From the NCBI RefSeq assembly GCF_004005815.1, contig NZ_SACK01000005.1, forward strand, positions 237,992 through 301,991: DNA of 64,000 bases, given 5' to 3'. The stretch is from Mucilaginibacter limnophilus. GTDB taxonomy: Bacteria > Bacteroidota > Bacteroidia > Sphingobacteriales > Sphingobacteriaceae. Positions 9,323 through 19,600 of this stretch are shown here, one piece after another. The notes under the pieces were generated by a model, which was given only the letters and a program-made list of their open reading frames with translations, had not been told where the DNA came from and did not search any database. A program made the translations under genes and the position numbers. Position 1 is the stretch's first letter. Every line of letters starts with the position of its first letter.

Positions 9323-10465
9323 TTAGTTTTTTGACAGGTTATAGGTAAGCGTAAAACGCAGGGTATTGGCCAGCGGGCTGGTTTGCTGATTGGCTGCCAG
9401 GTAGGCGAAATCAAAAGTAAAATCCTGGTAGGCATAGCCGGCGCCCAAGGTAAGATAGCGGCGAATACCTTTCGCAGGATTTTCGTAAACATACCCGGCA
9501 CGCAGCGCTAACTGATTATTAAAAAGATATTCTGTACCAAAATTGAAAGCAACTTCTTTAAGCTCCTCAGAAAACCCACCAGGTGCGTCGCTGAATGAAC
9601 TAAAAATAGCGGAAGGTACTGACTTGTCTGACGGGATAAGTAAGTCGTTACCGTTTGGTGATGATGAAGGGCTGGGTACCAAAAGCTTGTTTAGATCAAG
9701 CGCGACAGTAAATTTATTTTTTTCATTAATAGAAAATGCCGAAGCAGCACCTAACCGCAGGTTTGCAGGCAAGAAATATCGCCCGCCATTATCGCTGTAT
9801 CGTACCTTTGTACCAATGTTGGCGATACTTAACCCATAAGTGGTTTCCCCGGCGGCACCGAATAAGGCGCCCTTGTTTTTCAGATAAGCCGACGCATCAA
9901 TAGCGAAAGCATTTGGTGACCGTGTATCGTTTTGACCGACACTGCTTAAAGCGCTTGCCCTTATATATCGGGCTGTTGCAGCTAACGAAAAGTTGTCACC
10001 ATACTTTTTAGCGATAGTCGCATCAAACGCGAATTCATTAGGTCGGTAATTTCCTGTAACGGCACCATTATCATCTGTAAGATCAATGTTTCCAATTGAG
10101 AGATAGCGCAAAGAAGCTGCTATGGTATATTGATCATTTATATGATGATAAGCCGACAAGCATGATATACTCATTCCAGAAGACAGGTTTTTTAACCATG
10201 GGGAATATGATAGGGAAAAAGACGTTGGTTTATCAACAAATGCAAATTTCGCGGCATTATAAATTCCGGAATTAGCGTCGGGTATGGTAGCAACTCCTGC
10301 TTCGCCCATAGCACCGGCCCGTGCTTCAGGTACCACAAGTAACGATGGGAATGAAGTTTGGATAATACCGCGATTATTGTCGGATGATAAATTTTGCGCA
10401 TTCGCATGGCTTGTATGTATACCGGCCATTGTGATTGCGACAAGGAACTTGTGCTTACTTTTCAT
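9323..10465 (-). CDS. porV: PorV-like type IX secretion outer-membrane protein
   Basis: A 380-residue beta-barrel with a signal peptide ending near residue 24 (HANAQ). It matches the PorV/LptO family in length and pattern: the early motif FPSLLVVPEARAGAMGEAGV with a conserved Gly/Ala turn, then alternating strands and a C-terminal strand ending LRFTLTYNLSKN. PorV collects sorting-domain cargo from the outer-membrane translocon and passes it to the attachment complex. The gene downstream encodes such a cargo, so this copy may be dedicated to it; whether the genome has a second, housekeeping porV cannot be seen. The symbol is given by family and not by proof of orthology. Confidence 0.85.
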   Translation of the reverse strand: MKSKHKFLVAITMAGIHTSHANAQNLSSDNNRGIIQTSFPSLLVVPEARAGAMGEAGVATIPDANSGIYNAAKFAFVDKPTSFSLSYSPWLKNLSSGMSISCLSAYHHINDQYTIAASLRYLSIGNIDLTDDNGAVTGNYRPNEFAFDATIAKKYGDNFSLAATARYIRASALSSVGQNDTRSPNAFAIDASAYLKNKGALFGAAGETTYGLSIANIGTKVRYSDNGGRYFLPANLRLGAASAFSINEKNKFTVALDLNKLLVPSPSSSPNGNDLLIPSDKSVPSAIFSSFSDAPGGFSEELKEVAFNFGTEYLFNNQLALRAGYVYENPAKGIRRYLTLGAGYAYQDFTFDFAYLAANQQTSPLANTLRFTLTYNLSKN

Positions 10466-10812
10466 TAATAGGTTTCAATTAGGTTGATAATTGTTATATT
10501 GCAGCCAAGAAAACGGGCGTATGGCGTTCGCAATCGATTGCAAAGTCATGCAAGGATATTTTTCGGGTATAATAAAAGATTAATGAAATCTTAACAAAGA
10601 GCCTTTCTGCAAGATTATCATACCTCATTCATTATTTTCACGCTAAGCGGATCCAAATATTAGCGCTTTAACATATTCCTTAAATTAAAATTCAACTATC
10701 AGAGCTCGGTGTTACTTATTGATACAGACAATTGCGAAGGATTTTAGGATACCGACTGGTTTTTTTGAATGATACCAAATTTCAAACTTACTTCGGTACG
10801 CTTCCAAAACAG
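10466..10812. other. Intergenic region, no gene seen
   Basis: About 350 bp of A/T-rich DNA between the porV start and the tRNA terminator. It should hold the minus-strand porV promoter. I see no coding sequence or clear repeat. Confidence 0.6.
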
Positions 10813-10844
10813 AAAAGCCCCAAATCTTATCAATTTGAGGCTTT
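10813..10844 (-). terminator. Intrinsic terminator after tRNA-fMet
   Basis: Read on the minus strand, AAAGCCTCAAAT, loop, ATTTGGGGCTTTT forms a stem of about 12 bp (with G-U pairs) followed by a T-rich tract. It begins 12 bp after the tRNA 3' end. Confidence 0.75.
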
Positions 10845-10856
10845 CCTTTTTTCAGG

Positions 10857-10929
<73 letters not shown>

Positions 10930-11013
10930 CTATATTTTATATGTTGTCTCTTTCCGTCATAACCCCGGAAAGGCGTTCCAATTAGCAAAAAAGCATTTTG
11001 TGTTGCCTTTAAA

Positions 11014-11053
11014 TTGGACTGCAAAGATATAATTCGTTTCTTTGCAGTCCAAA
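11014..11053. promoter_or_regulatory. Palindromic divergent promoter between tRNA-fMet and era
   Basis: A perfect 14-bp inverted repeat (TTGGACTGCAAAGA / TCTTTGCAGTCCAA, 11-base spacer) contains a Bacteroidota promoter on the minus strand: TTTG (11050-11053), 20 bases, TATCTTTG (11022-11029), facing the tRNA. By symmetry the plus strand has TTG (11014-11016), 20 bases, TTTCTTTG (11037-11044), one base off consensus, facing era. Confidence 0.6.
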
Positions 11054-11075
11054 TAATATTTTAAATATTTTTTTT

Positions 11076-11951
11076 ATGAGTCACAGGGCAGGTTTTGTTA
11101 GTATCATTGGAAAACCCAACGCAGGTAAGTCGACCCTGATGAACCAGCTTGTAGGCGAAAAAATGTCTATCATTACCCCCAAGGCACAAACTACACGTCA
11201 TCGTATACTTGGTATAGTGAATGATGAGGATTACCAGATCGTTTTTTCAGACACGCCAGGTATCATAAAGCCTCATTATGCCCTGCACGAAAGCATGATG
11301 CATCAGGTTGAAGGCTCAATTGTAGATGCCGACCTAATTTTACTGATAACAGATATAAACGAAAAGCATGACGAGAACGAGGTGCTTGAAAAACTGGAAG
11401 GTTCGTTAGCGCCGCTTGTTGTATTGATAAACAAGATTGACCAAAGCGACGAAGCAACCGTACTGCAAAAGGTGGAGTACTGGAAACAAAAGCTAAATCC
11501 GAAAGCCGTGTTTGCCATATCAGCTTTGCATATGCATGATGTAAAAGGTTTTATCGATTTCATAGTAGAAAACCTGCCTGAACATCCGCCTTATTACGAT
11601 AAGGAAGCGCTTACCGATCGTAACGACCGTTTTTTCGCCTCAGAGATGATACGCGCGCAGATATTCAAACAGTATAAAAAAGAAATTCCGTACAGTACCG
11701 AGGTTATTGTTACCGCTTTTCAGGAAGGAGACACGCTGCACCGCATAAGCGCAGAAATAATTGTTGAGCGTGATTCGCAAAAAAATATCCTGATAGGCAA
11801 AAACGGTGAGATGCTGAAAATTGTTGGCAAATATGCCCGGTTGGATATGGAAGAATTTTTTCAGCGTAAAATATTTTTGGAGATGTTTGTTAAAGTAATA
11901 CCCGACTGGCGTAGCAAAAAAAACTACCTTAAAAAGTTTGGTTATGAGTAA
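11076..11951 (+). CDS. era: GTPase Era, 30S ribosomal subunit maturation
   Basis: A 291-residue protein of normal Era length. The GTPase domain has G1 GKPNAGKS near residue 11, the switch/G3 DTPG near 58, G4 NKID near 117 and G5 ISAL near 147. The C-terminal KH domain carries the RNA-binding stretch ILIGKNGEMLKIVGKYAR near 245. Era binds the 3' end of 16S rRNA and helps finish the small ribosomal subunit. It is followed by der, another ribosome-assembly GTPase (50S subunit), with 130 bp between them holding an inverted repeat. The ATG at 11076 follows an A/T-rich leader without a clear Shine-Dalgarno, as is normal in this phylum. Confidence 0.97.
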   Translation: MSHRAGFVSIIGKPNAGKSTLMNQLVGEKMSIITPKAQTTRHRILGIVNDEDYQIVFSDTPGIIKPHYALHESMMHQVEGSIVDADLILLITDINEKHDENEVLEKLEGSLAPLVVLINKIDQSDEATVLQKVEYWKQKLNPKAVFAISALHMHDVKGFIDFIVENLPEHPPYYDKEALTDRNDRFFASEMIRAQIFKQYKKEIPYSTEVIVTAFQEGDTLHRISAEIIVERDSQKNILIGKNGEMLKIVGKYARLDMEEFFQRKIFLEMFVKVIPDWRSKKNYLKKFGYE

Positions 11952-11957
11952 AAAATA

Positions 11958-12061
11958 GAATCAAGAATTAAGAAGCAGGAATTAAGACAGCTTCTTTCAA
12001 AATAAAAAAGTGACGGAACTTTGTGCAGAATGAGCTTATCTTAATTCCTGCATCTTGATTC
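11958..12061. repeat. Inverted repeat in the era-der gap
   Basis: Left arm 11958-11987 and right arm 12039-12061 are reverse complements over GAATCAAGA and GCAGGAATTAAGA, with a small insertion in the left arm. This could form a long mRNA hairpin or be a short interspersed element. The right arm ends 20 bp before der. Confidence 0.6.
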
Positions 12062-12081
12062 CTGACTCTAAAATAAAAGCA

Positions 12082-13383
12082 ATGAGTAACATAGTAGCAA
12101 TAGTAGGCAGGCCCAACGTGGGTAAATCAACCCTGTATAACCGGCTAACCGAAACCCGCAAAGCCATAGTTGACGATTTTAGCGGCGTAACCCGCGACAG
12201 GCATTATGGCATGGCCGAGTGGATTAATAAACCCTTCACCGTTATTGATACCGGTGGCTATGTTGCCAACAGCGAGGATGTTTTTGAAGCCGCCATACGT
12301 GAACAAGTGGTAATTGCCATTGAAGAAGCATCAGTAATATTATTTATGGTTGATGTTACTACCGGTATAACCGATTTGGATGATGAAATAGCCGCCCTGT
12401 TACGCCGGGGCAACAAACCTGTACTTGTGGTGGTAAACAAGGTAGACAACACTATGCTGCAAAGCGATGCTACCATATTTTACAGCCTTGGGCTTGGTGA
12501 AATTTATAATATTTCATCTATGTCGGGCTCTGGTACCGGTGAGTTACTTGATGAGGTGGTAAAACATTTTGAAGATACCGAGCTTGAAGAAAATACATTG
12601 CCTAAATATGCCATTGTTGGTAGGCCCAACGTGGGTAAATCGTCAATTATAAACGCTCTGATAGGTCAGCAGCGTAATATTGTTACCCCTATAGCCGGCA
12701 CCACGCGCGATTCGATACATATACGTTACAACCAGTACGGGCACGATTTTATGCTGATTGATACCGCCGGTCTGCGTAAAAAAACCAAGGTAAAGGAAAA
12801 CATAGAGTTTTATTCGGTTATGCGTACCATTAAAGCGCTTGAAGAGGCTGATGTGGTGATACTGATGATTGATGCTGTAGAAGGCCTCGAATCGCAGGAT
12901 ATTAATATATTTCACCTTGCCGAAAAGAATAAAAAAGGTATTGTGATAGTGGTGAACAAATGGGATTTGATTGAAAAAAACAGCAAAACTGTTAAAGTTT
13001 TTGAAGACCAGATAAAGCAAAAAATAGCGCCGTTTACTGATGTGCCTATCGTATTTACATCTGTTACCGAAAAGCAACGGGTTCTTAAAGTTATCGAAAC
13101 GGCAAATAAGGTTTACGAAAACCGGTCGCGTAAAATATCTACCTCAAAGCTTAATGATGCCATGCTGCCGATTATTGAAAGCTTTCCGCCGCCATCAATA
13201 AAAGGTAAATATGTTAAGATAAAATATGCTACGCAGATAAACGGGACATCGCCAATGTTTGCCTTTTTTTGCAACCTGCCGCAATATGTTAAAGAGCCTT
13301 ACTATCGCTTTATCGAAAACAAGCTCCGCGAAAACTTTGAGTTCTCAGGCGCACCAATACAAGTGTGGTTCAGGCAGAAATAG
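12082..13383 (+). CDS. der: GTPase Der (EngA), 50S ribosomal subunit assembly
   Basis: A 433-residue protein with two tandem GTPase domains, the hallmark of Der. The first P loop is GRPNVGKST near residue 8, the second GRPNVGKSS near 180; each is followed by DTxG and NKxD motifs (DTGGY, NKVDN; DTAGL, NKWDL). A C-terminal KH-like domain ends with the family's [11 protein letters not shown] chose the ATG at 12082 over one at 12055, because family members begin with a short [13 protein letters not shown] stretch and the upstream start lies in the inverted repeat. Der acts in late maturation of the large ribosomal subunit. Confidence 0.97.
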   Translation: MSNIVAIVGRPNVGKSTLYNRLTETRKAIVDDFSGVTRDRHYGMAEWINKPFTVIDTGGYVANSEDVFEAAIREQVVIAIEEASVILFMVDVTTGITDLDDEIAALLRRGNKPVLVVVNKVDNTMLQSDATIFYSLGLGEIYNISSMSGSGTGELLDEVVKHFEDTELEENTLPKYAIVGRPNVGKSSIINALIGQQRNIVTPIAGTTRDSIHIRYNQYGHDFMLIDTAGLRKKTKVKENIEFYSVMRTIKALEEADVVILMIDAVEGLESQDINIFHLAEKNKKGIVIVVNKWDLIEKNSKTVKVFEDQIKQKIAPFTDVPIVFTSVTEKQRVLKVIETANKVYENRSRKISTSKLNDAMLPIIESFPPPSIKGKYVKIKYATQINGTSPMFAFFCNLPQYVKEPYYRFIENKLRENFEFSGAPIQVWFRQK

Positions 13384-13477
13384 ATTTTGATATGCGGATG
13401 AGTGGATATGCAGATGTGCAAATAACAAAATATGTTATACAGATAACGCCTTGTACCACACGCCGCGCCCTCACCCT

Positions 13478-14086
13478 ATGATAAATACCATAATATTCGA
13501 TCTTGGAGCTGTTTTAATTGACTGGAACCCGCAATATCTTTACCGTAAAATATTTGCCGATGAGCAGGAAATGCAAACCTTCCTGTCAACCATATGCACG
13601 CCCGAATGGAACGAGGAGCAGGATGCAGGTCGCAGCCTGCAGGAAGGCGCCGATTTTCTGGTGACCAAATTTCCGGACCATGCCGAAAATATCCGTGCCT
13701 TTTATGGCCGTTGGGAAGAAATGCTGGGTGGCGCTATTGATGATACTGTTGAAATTTTTAAACAACTGAAAGACAGCGGCAAGTACAAAATTTACGCACT
13801 CACCAATTGGAGCGCCGAAACTTTTGAGATTGCCAAAGCAAAGTATGATTTCTTGGATTGGTTTGATGGCATAGTGATATCAGGCGTTGAACGCACCCGC
13901 AAACCGTTTCCTGAGTTTTATCAGATATTGCTTGACAGGTATAACATAAAATCCGAAGAAGCCTTATTTATAGATGATAACCATCGTAATATTGTGGCAG
14001 CCGAAGCATTAGGTATGAATGCCGTGCATTTTACATCGGCAAGCGAATTAAAACATCAACTGGCTATTCTCAATGTCAGCATCTGA
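13478..14086 (+). CDS. HAD-family phosphatase (YihX-like, subfamily IA)
   Basis: A 202-residue haloacid-dehalogenase-type hydrolase. Motif I is FDLGAVLIDW with the nucleophilic Asp, motif II TNWSA near residue 107, motif III Lys in RTRKPFPEF near 142 and motif IV FIDDNHRNI near 165. The alpha-helical cap sits between motifs I and II, as in class IA. The Gly two residues after the nucleophile fits YihX-like sugar-phosphate phosphatases, but the substrate is unknown. I start at ATG 13478, where the family N-terminus begins; an upstream ATG at 13451 would add nine unconserved residues. It lies 94 bp after der and may be cotranscribed. Confidence 0.85.
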   Translation: MINTIIFDLGAVLIDWNPQYLYRKIFADEQEMQTFLSTICTPEWNEEQDAGRSLQEGADFLVTKFPDHAENIRAFYGRWEEMLGGAIDDTVEIFKQLKDSGKYKIYALTNWSAETFEIAKAKYDFLDWFDGIVISGVERTRKPFPEFYQILLDRYNIKSEEALFIDDNHRNIVAAEALGMNAVHFTSASELKHQLAILNVSI

Positions 14087-14321
14087 TAGTTAAAAACATC
14101 ATTTAAAGAAAGCTTAATAGTTACCGCTGTACTGATCAGTTATCGGAGCCCGCAAATACTTCTAAGTATTATTGATAACCATGCTTTTCGTAAGTGGTAT
14201 GTTAATCCATAATGTACTTAACTTGTTAAGCAACTTTGTTGCATACGGAAGCCTCAGCGTTCGCCTTTTTACTTTATTGTAGGATAGAATGGGATATTAA
14301 GAGACATACCGCCACCTTCAT

Positions 14322-15596
14322 CTATAAATTATTTCTTCCGAAAAAGTATTTTACTCCTGCGAAAATTGCAGGGTTTCTGAGTGATACATTGTAGGAACTT
14401 GCAAATGTGCTTGATACTGTATAGCCGGCCGAAACTTCTATTCGTTTATTGAATACCGCACCTGTTTGGAAAGGAAAACTTAACCATATCGCTTTGGCGC
14501 TCACCGGATATTCGGCATTTTCAAGCACCGACCCATCATCAAATACCAATTGTTTTTTTGGATAGATAGAAAAATTACCATTAAGACCGCCACTTATAAA
14601 ATATTTGAATTTTTTAGTGTTGTAAAGATTTATAATAAATTGTGGAGACAATGTTGCTGTATATTGATTAAGTTGATAAACATGTTTAATCTCTTTACCC
14701 TGAGGAGTGAAATGCTGCCCTTTTACTTCAGCTTTCAAATAAGTAAATGATAATTCGCTTCGAAAAATATAGCGGCCGGTGTTTGGTATAATTGCCGTAT
14801 TGTAACCTAAACTTAATTTAGGTGAGATACTATTGATTTTGTTATCATTGAACCTTAATCCTGTAGTAAGTGTGGAAGAATTAAAAGGTGTTGGGGTAAC
14901 CTGGTTAAAATTTAATCCAACACCTGCAAAAAACTGTGATTTGGATTGCTTTGTTTTTGCAGCTATAACACCGTTTAGTTTTTCGAAATATTTTGTTAAT
15001 TCTTTTTGGCTGTAAGCAATTCTTTGTATTGAAGTATTTCCGGACGCTTTATTACCCCCATACTTTTTAGCCAGGTAAATTAGCTGATAGATATATGGAG
15101 TGGTTTTTTCTATGGCGCTTTTGTTTGACGCGGTATAATATTGATAGTATTTAAGTTCTATAAGCTGACTATTAGCTTCTTTATAAAAAAAAGTAGTTTT
15201 ATCTTCAACGTTAAGTAAGTACAAACTTACAAGCGGCGCCGAAACGAGCTGTTTAAGAAAATAAGTATTTATAATTGAAACACTGTCAAGGCCAGTGTCT
15301 AACCCGGGGTATACATTTTTATTTTTTGAAATTTTACCTGTATAACTTATATAAGTTATATCTGTCCCTGCTGAAAATTTTTTTATATCATTAGCTGAAA
15401 GGCTAACTGTATTTGTTACCTCGCCGGCTTGTTTAAATTCAATACTTTGTGGGTTGTAAAGCCAGTCGCGCACGTTAATCTGCCCTTGTATACTATCTCC
15501 GTTGTTTTTTATAATGTAGCCCTCCTGATAGTTTGACTGGGCATTTGTAATAAAAGGCAGAAATACTACCGCCAGTATCAAATAAAAGCGTTTCAT
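14322..15596 (-). CDS. Hypothetical outer-membrane beta-barrel protein
   Basis: A 424-residue protein with a signal peptide (cleavage near residue 19, after TNA). The N-terminal third is a globular region beginning YIIKNNGDSIQGQI. The C-terminal half (about 215-424) alternates hydrophobic and polar residues in the way of an outer-membrane barrel and ends near FAGVKYFFGRNNL, resembling the loose outer-membrane beta-barrel families of Bacteroidota. I do not recognise a function. It lies just upstream of metF on the same strand's far side (23 bp beyond the metF stop), possibly only a neighbour. The 235 bp beyond its stop hold nothing clear. Confidence 0.7.
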   Translation of the reverse strand: MKRFYLILAVVFLPFITNAQSNYQEGYIIKNNGDSIQGQINVRDWLYNPQSIEFKQAGEVTNTVSLSANDIKKFSAGTDITYISYTGKISKNKNVYPGLDTGLDSVSIINTYFLKQLVSAPLVSLYLLNVEDKTTFFYKEANSQLIELKYYQYYTASNKSAIEKTTPYIYQLIYLAKKYGGNKASGNTSIQRIAYSQKELTKYFEKLNGVIAAKTKQSKSQFFAGVGLNFNQVTPTPFNSSTLTTGLRFNDNKINSISPKLSLGYNTAIIPNTGRYIFRSELSFTYLKAEVKGQHFTPQGKEIKHVYQLNQYTATLSPQFIINLYNTKKFKYFISGGLNGNFSIYPKKQLVFDDGSVLENAEYPVSAKAIWLSFPFQTGAVFNKRIEVSAGYTVSSTFASSYNVSLRNPAIFAGVKYFFGRNNL

Positions 15597-15619
15597 TTAG
15601 GTTTAGGTTGATAATGAAA

Positions 15620-16576
15620 TTAAAATATAGCTTCTGCGATTCTTCTTGTCGGGCCAGGGTTACTCATAGTATAAAAGTGCAAAACCGGCACGCCGAAGTT
15701 AACTAATTCTTTGCATTGATTTATCATCCATTCAATACCAATTTCTTTAACGTCTTTTTCAGTTTTGCAGGCATTCACCGCGTCGCAAAGATCTTCAGGC
15801 ATGTCAATAAAGAATGTTTTTGACAGGCTTACCAATTGTTTTGACGCAGTAATAGGCTTCAAACCCGGAATGATAGGTACATTGATATCGTTCTCCCTGC
15901 ATTTACGTACAAAGTCGAAATATTTCTGGTTATCAAAAAACATCTGGGTTACGATGAACTCGGCACCCATATCTACCTTTTGTTTAAGATAGTTGAAATC
16001 GCTTTTCAAATTAGGTGCCTCAAAATGTTTTTCCGGATAACCGGCAACCCCAATGCAGAAATTAGTTTTTTCTATTCCGTCGTAGTCCTCATGCAGGTAT
16101 TTGCCATTGTTCATATTCACCACTTGTTGCAGCAAATCAGTGGCATAACAATGGCCGCCTGTGGTTGGCACAAAGGTGGCGTCGCCACGGCGCGCATCGC
16201 CTCGCAGTACCAGCACGTTCTCAATACCAAGAAAATTCAGGTCGATAAGCGCGTTCTCGGTTTCATCCTTGGTAAAGCCACCGCATAATAAATGTGGTAC
16301 TGTATCAACACCATACTTATTCATAATAGCGGCGCAAATAGCAATGGTGCCCGGGCGTTTACGGTAACTAAGCTTCTCCAGAAGGCCATTATCATGTTGT
16401 TTATAGATATAATCTTCGCGCAGCGAAGTAACATCAATAAACGGCGGTTTAAATTCCATCAACGGGTCGATAGCGTTATAAATACCCTGTATGCTTTGTC
16501 CTTTTAAAGGCGGTATCAATTCAAACGAAAAAAGTGTTTTGCCGTTGGCGTTTTTTATATGATCGGTGATTTTCAT
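15620..16576 (-). CDS. metF: 5,10-methylenetetrahydrofolate reductase
   Basis: A 318-residue flavoprotein that reduces 5,10-methylene-THF to 5-methyl-THF, the methyl donor for MetH. Family signatures are FSFELIPPLKG at the N-terminus, the flavin-binding strand ENVLVLRGDARRG near residue 120, the AGYPEKH stretch near 178, and AEFIVTQMFFDNQKYFDF near 213. Length fits bacterial MetF. It lies downstream of metH on the same strand with an 87-bp spacer, so both are probably under the SAM riboswitch ahead of metH, unless the hairpins in the spacer reduce read-through. Confidence 0.97.
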   Translation of the reverse strand: MKITDHIKNANGKTLFSFELIPPLKGQSIQGIYNAIDPLMEFKPPFIDVTSLREDYIYKQHDNGLLEKLSYRKRPGTIAICAAIMNKYGVDTVPHLLCGGFTKDETENALIDLNFLGIENVLVLRGDARRGDATFVPTTGGHCYATDLLQQVVNMNNGKYLHEDYDGIEKTNFCIGVAGYPEKHFEAPNLKSDFNYLKQKVDMGAEFIVTQMFFDNQKYFDFVRKCRENDINVPIIPGLKPITASKQLVSLSKTFFIDMPEDLCDAVNACKTEKDVKEIGIEWMINQCKELVNFGVPVLHFYTMSNPGPTRRIAEAIF

Positions 16577-16663
16577 TTCCCCTAACCCCCTAAAGGGGGA
16601 ATTTTCTTTATATGGTTTAAATTTTCAGTTAATCCTTACTCCCCCTTCAGGGGGCTGGGGGGC
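16577..16663. repeat. Paired inverted REP-like hairpins between metH and metF
   Basis: Two G/C-rich palindromes, CCCCCTAAAGGGGG (16586-16599) and CCCCCTTCAGGGGG (16641-16654), sit in opposite orientation and fill the whole metH-metF gap. Their flanks are also reverse complements (CCCCTAACCCCCT against AGGGGGCTGGGG). This is the layout of a REP doublet. It could protect the metH transcript end or reduce read-through. Confidence 0.75.
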
Positions 16664-19600
16664 TCAATAGTTCAAATTAGGGCCCAGCCATTTTTCGGTT
16701 TCTTCTACGGTCATACCTTTGCGGCGGGCGTAGTCTTCTACCTGGTCTTTACTAATTTTACCCAGCCCGAAATATCTTGCCTGCGGATGTGCAAAGTAAA
16801 ACCCGCTTACTGATGCTGCGGGTGTCATGGCAAGGCTTTCGGTAAGGTGCATATGGGCGTTGTCTTCGGCTTTCAGCAGTTCAAACAACGTAGTTTTTTC
16901 GGTATGGTCAGGGCAGGCAGGATAACCCGGTGCCGGGCGGATACCCTGATATTCCTCCTTTATCAGTTCGTTATTGTTCAAGTCTTCGTCCTTGGCATAG
17001 CCCCAGTATTGTTTACGTACCAGTTCGTGCATTTTTTCGGCGAATGCTTCAGCAAGACGGTCGGCAATGGCTTTGGCCATAATGCTGTTGTAATCATCGT
17101 GGTCTTTTTCAAACTCGGCCACTAATTCGTCGCAGCCCAATCCGGCGGTTACGGCAAAGCCACCCCAGTAGTCGGCTACGCCGCTTTCTTTTGGCGCAAT
17201 AAAGTCGGCAAGTGCATAATACGGCTCGCCCTGCGCCTTTTCGGCCTGCTGGCGTAAAGTATGGATTCGAGTAATAATGGTTTGCCGCGTTTCGTCGGTA
17301 TACAATTCAATATCATCTCCTACACTGTTTGCCGGCCAAAAACCGATAACACCGTTAGCATGCAATAGCTTTTCGTCAATTATCTTTTTCAGCAACACCT
17401 GAGCGTCGTCGAATAGTTTTTTGGCTTCGTCGCCAACAAACTTATCATCAAATATTTTAGGGTAGCTGCCTCGGAGTTCCCAGGTATGAAAAAATGGTGT
17501 CCAGTCGATATACGGAACCAGTTCTTCCAGCGGGAAGGATTCAAAAACTTTTGTGCCGGTAAATGTCGGCTTGTTTGGTATCGACCCGTTCAGGTTTATC
17601 TGGCATTTTAGCCCCCGCGCGTCAACAATGCTTACAAAGCGCTTGTCGTTACGTTTGTTCAGGTGCGCTTCGCGGGCTTTATCATATTCGGCACGAATAC
17701 CGGCTGTGTACTCATCGCGCTGTTCACGATTCATTAAGTTGCTGCAAACGGTTACGCTTCGTGAAGCATCAAGCACGTGTATGGTTGGCCCTGAATAGTT
17801 TGGCGCCACCTTAACCGCGGCATGTATGCGTGAGGTTGTTGCCCCACCCAATATCAGTGGAATAGTAAAACCTTCGCGCTCCATCTCTTTAGCAAAATGC
17901 ACCATCTCGTCAAGCGAAGGCGTTATCAATCCGCTCAGGCCGATAATATCTACCTGCTGTTTCTTGGCTTCCTCAATAATGCGTTGCGCGGGCACCATTA
18001 CCCCAAGGTCGATAATCTCGAAGTTATTACAAGCCAGCACTACGCCTACTATATTTTTGCCAATGTCGTGTACATCGCCCTTTACAGTTGCCATAAGCAC
18101 CTTACCTGCGTTTGAGCGCGATGCACCATCGGCATTTTGCGCTTTCTCCGCTTCTATAAAAGGCAACAGGTAAGCTACGGCCTTTTTCATTACGCGAGCC
18201 GATTTTACCACCTGCGGCAAAAACATTTTGCCGGCGCCAAATAGGTCGCCTACGATGTTCATGCCATCCATCAGCGGCCCTTCAATCACCTCCAACGGAC
18301 GGGCATATTGCTGCCTTGCTTCTTCAACATCAGCATCAAGGTATTCAATAATACCCTTTACCAGCGCATGCGACAGGCGCTTTTCTACCGGGTCTTTACG
18401 CCATTCTTCATCTTTAATAATCTCTTTGCCCTTGCTTTTTATGGTATCGGCAAACTCCACCAGGCGCTCAGTAGCGTCGGGACGGCGGTTTAGCAGTACA
18501 TCCTCAACCAGTACCAGCAGATCTTTAGGTATCTCCTCGTACACCTCAAGCATACCGGCGTTTACAATGCCCATATCCAACCCGGCTTTAATAGCATGGT
18601 ATAAAAACGCCGAGTGCATAGCCTCGCGCACCACATTATTACCGCGGAATGAGAACGAAATATTACTTACCCCACCACTCACTTTGGCATGCGGCAGATT
18701 TTGCTTTATCCATCGCGTAGCCTCAATAAAGTCGACAGCATAATTGTTGTGTTCTTCCAACCCGGTGGCTACGGTTAATATATTAGGGTCGAAAATGATA
18801 TCCTGCGGCGGAAAACCCACTTCATTCACCAATATATCGTACGATCGTTTACATATCTCAATACGGCGTTCCAATGAGTCGGCCTGACCGGTTTCGTCAA
18901 AAGCCATTACCACAACGGCCGCGCCGTAGCTTAACACCTTACGTGCGTATTCTTTAAATTTTTCTTCGCCTTCTTTAAGGGATATCGAGTTAACAATACC
19001 CTTGCCTTGCAGGCACTTTAATCCTGCCTCAATCACCGTCCATTTCGACGAGTCGATCATGATGGGCAACTTGGCAATATCAGGTTCAGAAGCAACCAGG
19101 TTCAGGAATTTCACCATCACGGCTTCTGAGTCAATCATGCCCTCGTCCATGTTGATGTCGATCACCTGCGCGCCGCCTTCCACCTGCTGACGGGCAACGG
19201 TAAGCGCGGCCTCATAATCTTCAGCCAGTATCAGTTTAGAAAACTTCGGCGACCCGGTGATATTGGTGCGCTCGCCCACGTTCACAAAGTTGGTTTCGGG
19301 GGTAAGCGTAACCGCTTCCAGGCCGCTAAGGCGCAGGTAAGGTTCAATTTGTGGTATTTTACGCGGCTCGAAACGGGCCGCTTTTTCGGCAATACATTTT
19401 ATATGGTCGGGGGTGGTGCCGCAGCAGCCGCCGACAATGTTCACCAGCCCGGCACGAATAAAATCATCAACCTGGTGGGCTGTTTCGTGTGGTGTTTCAT
19501 CATATGCGCCAAATTCATTCGGCAAACCCGCGTTAGGGTAGGCTGAGATGAATACATCTGCTTTTTCAGAAAGTTCTTCCAGGTACGGACGCATCTCCTT

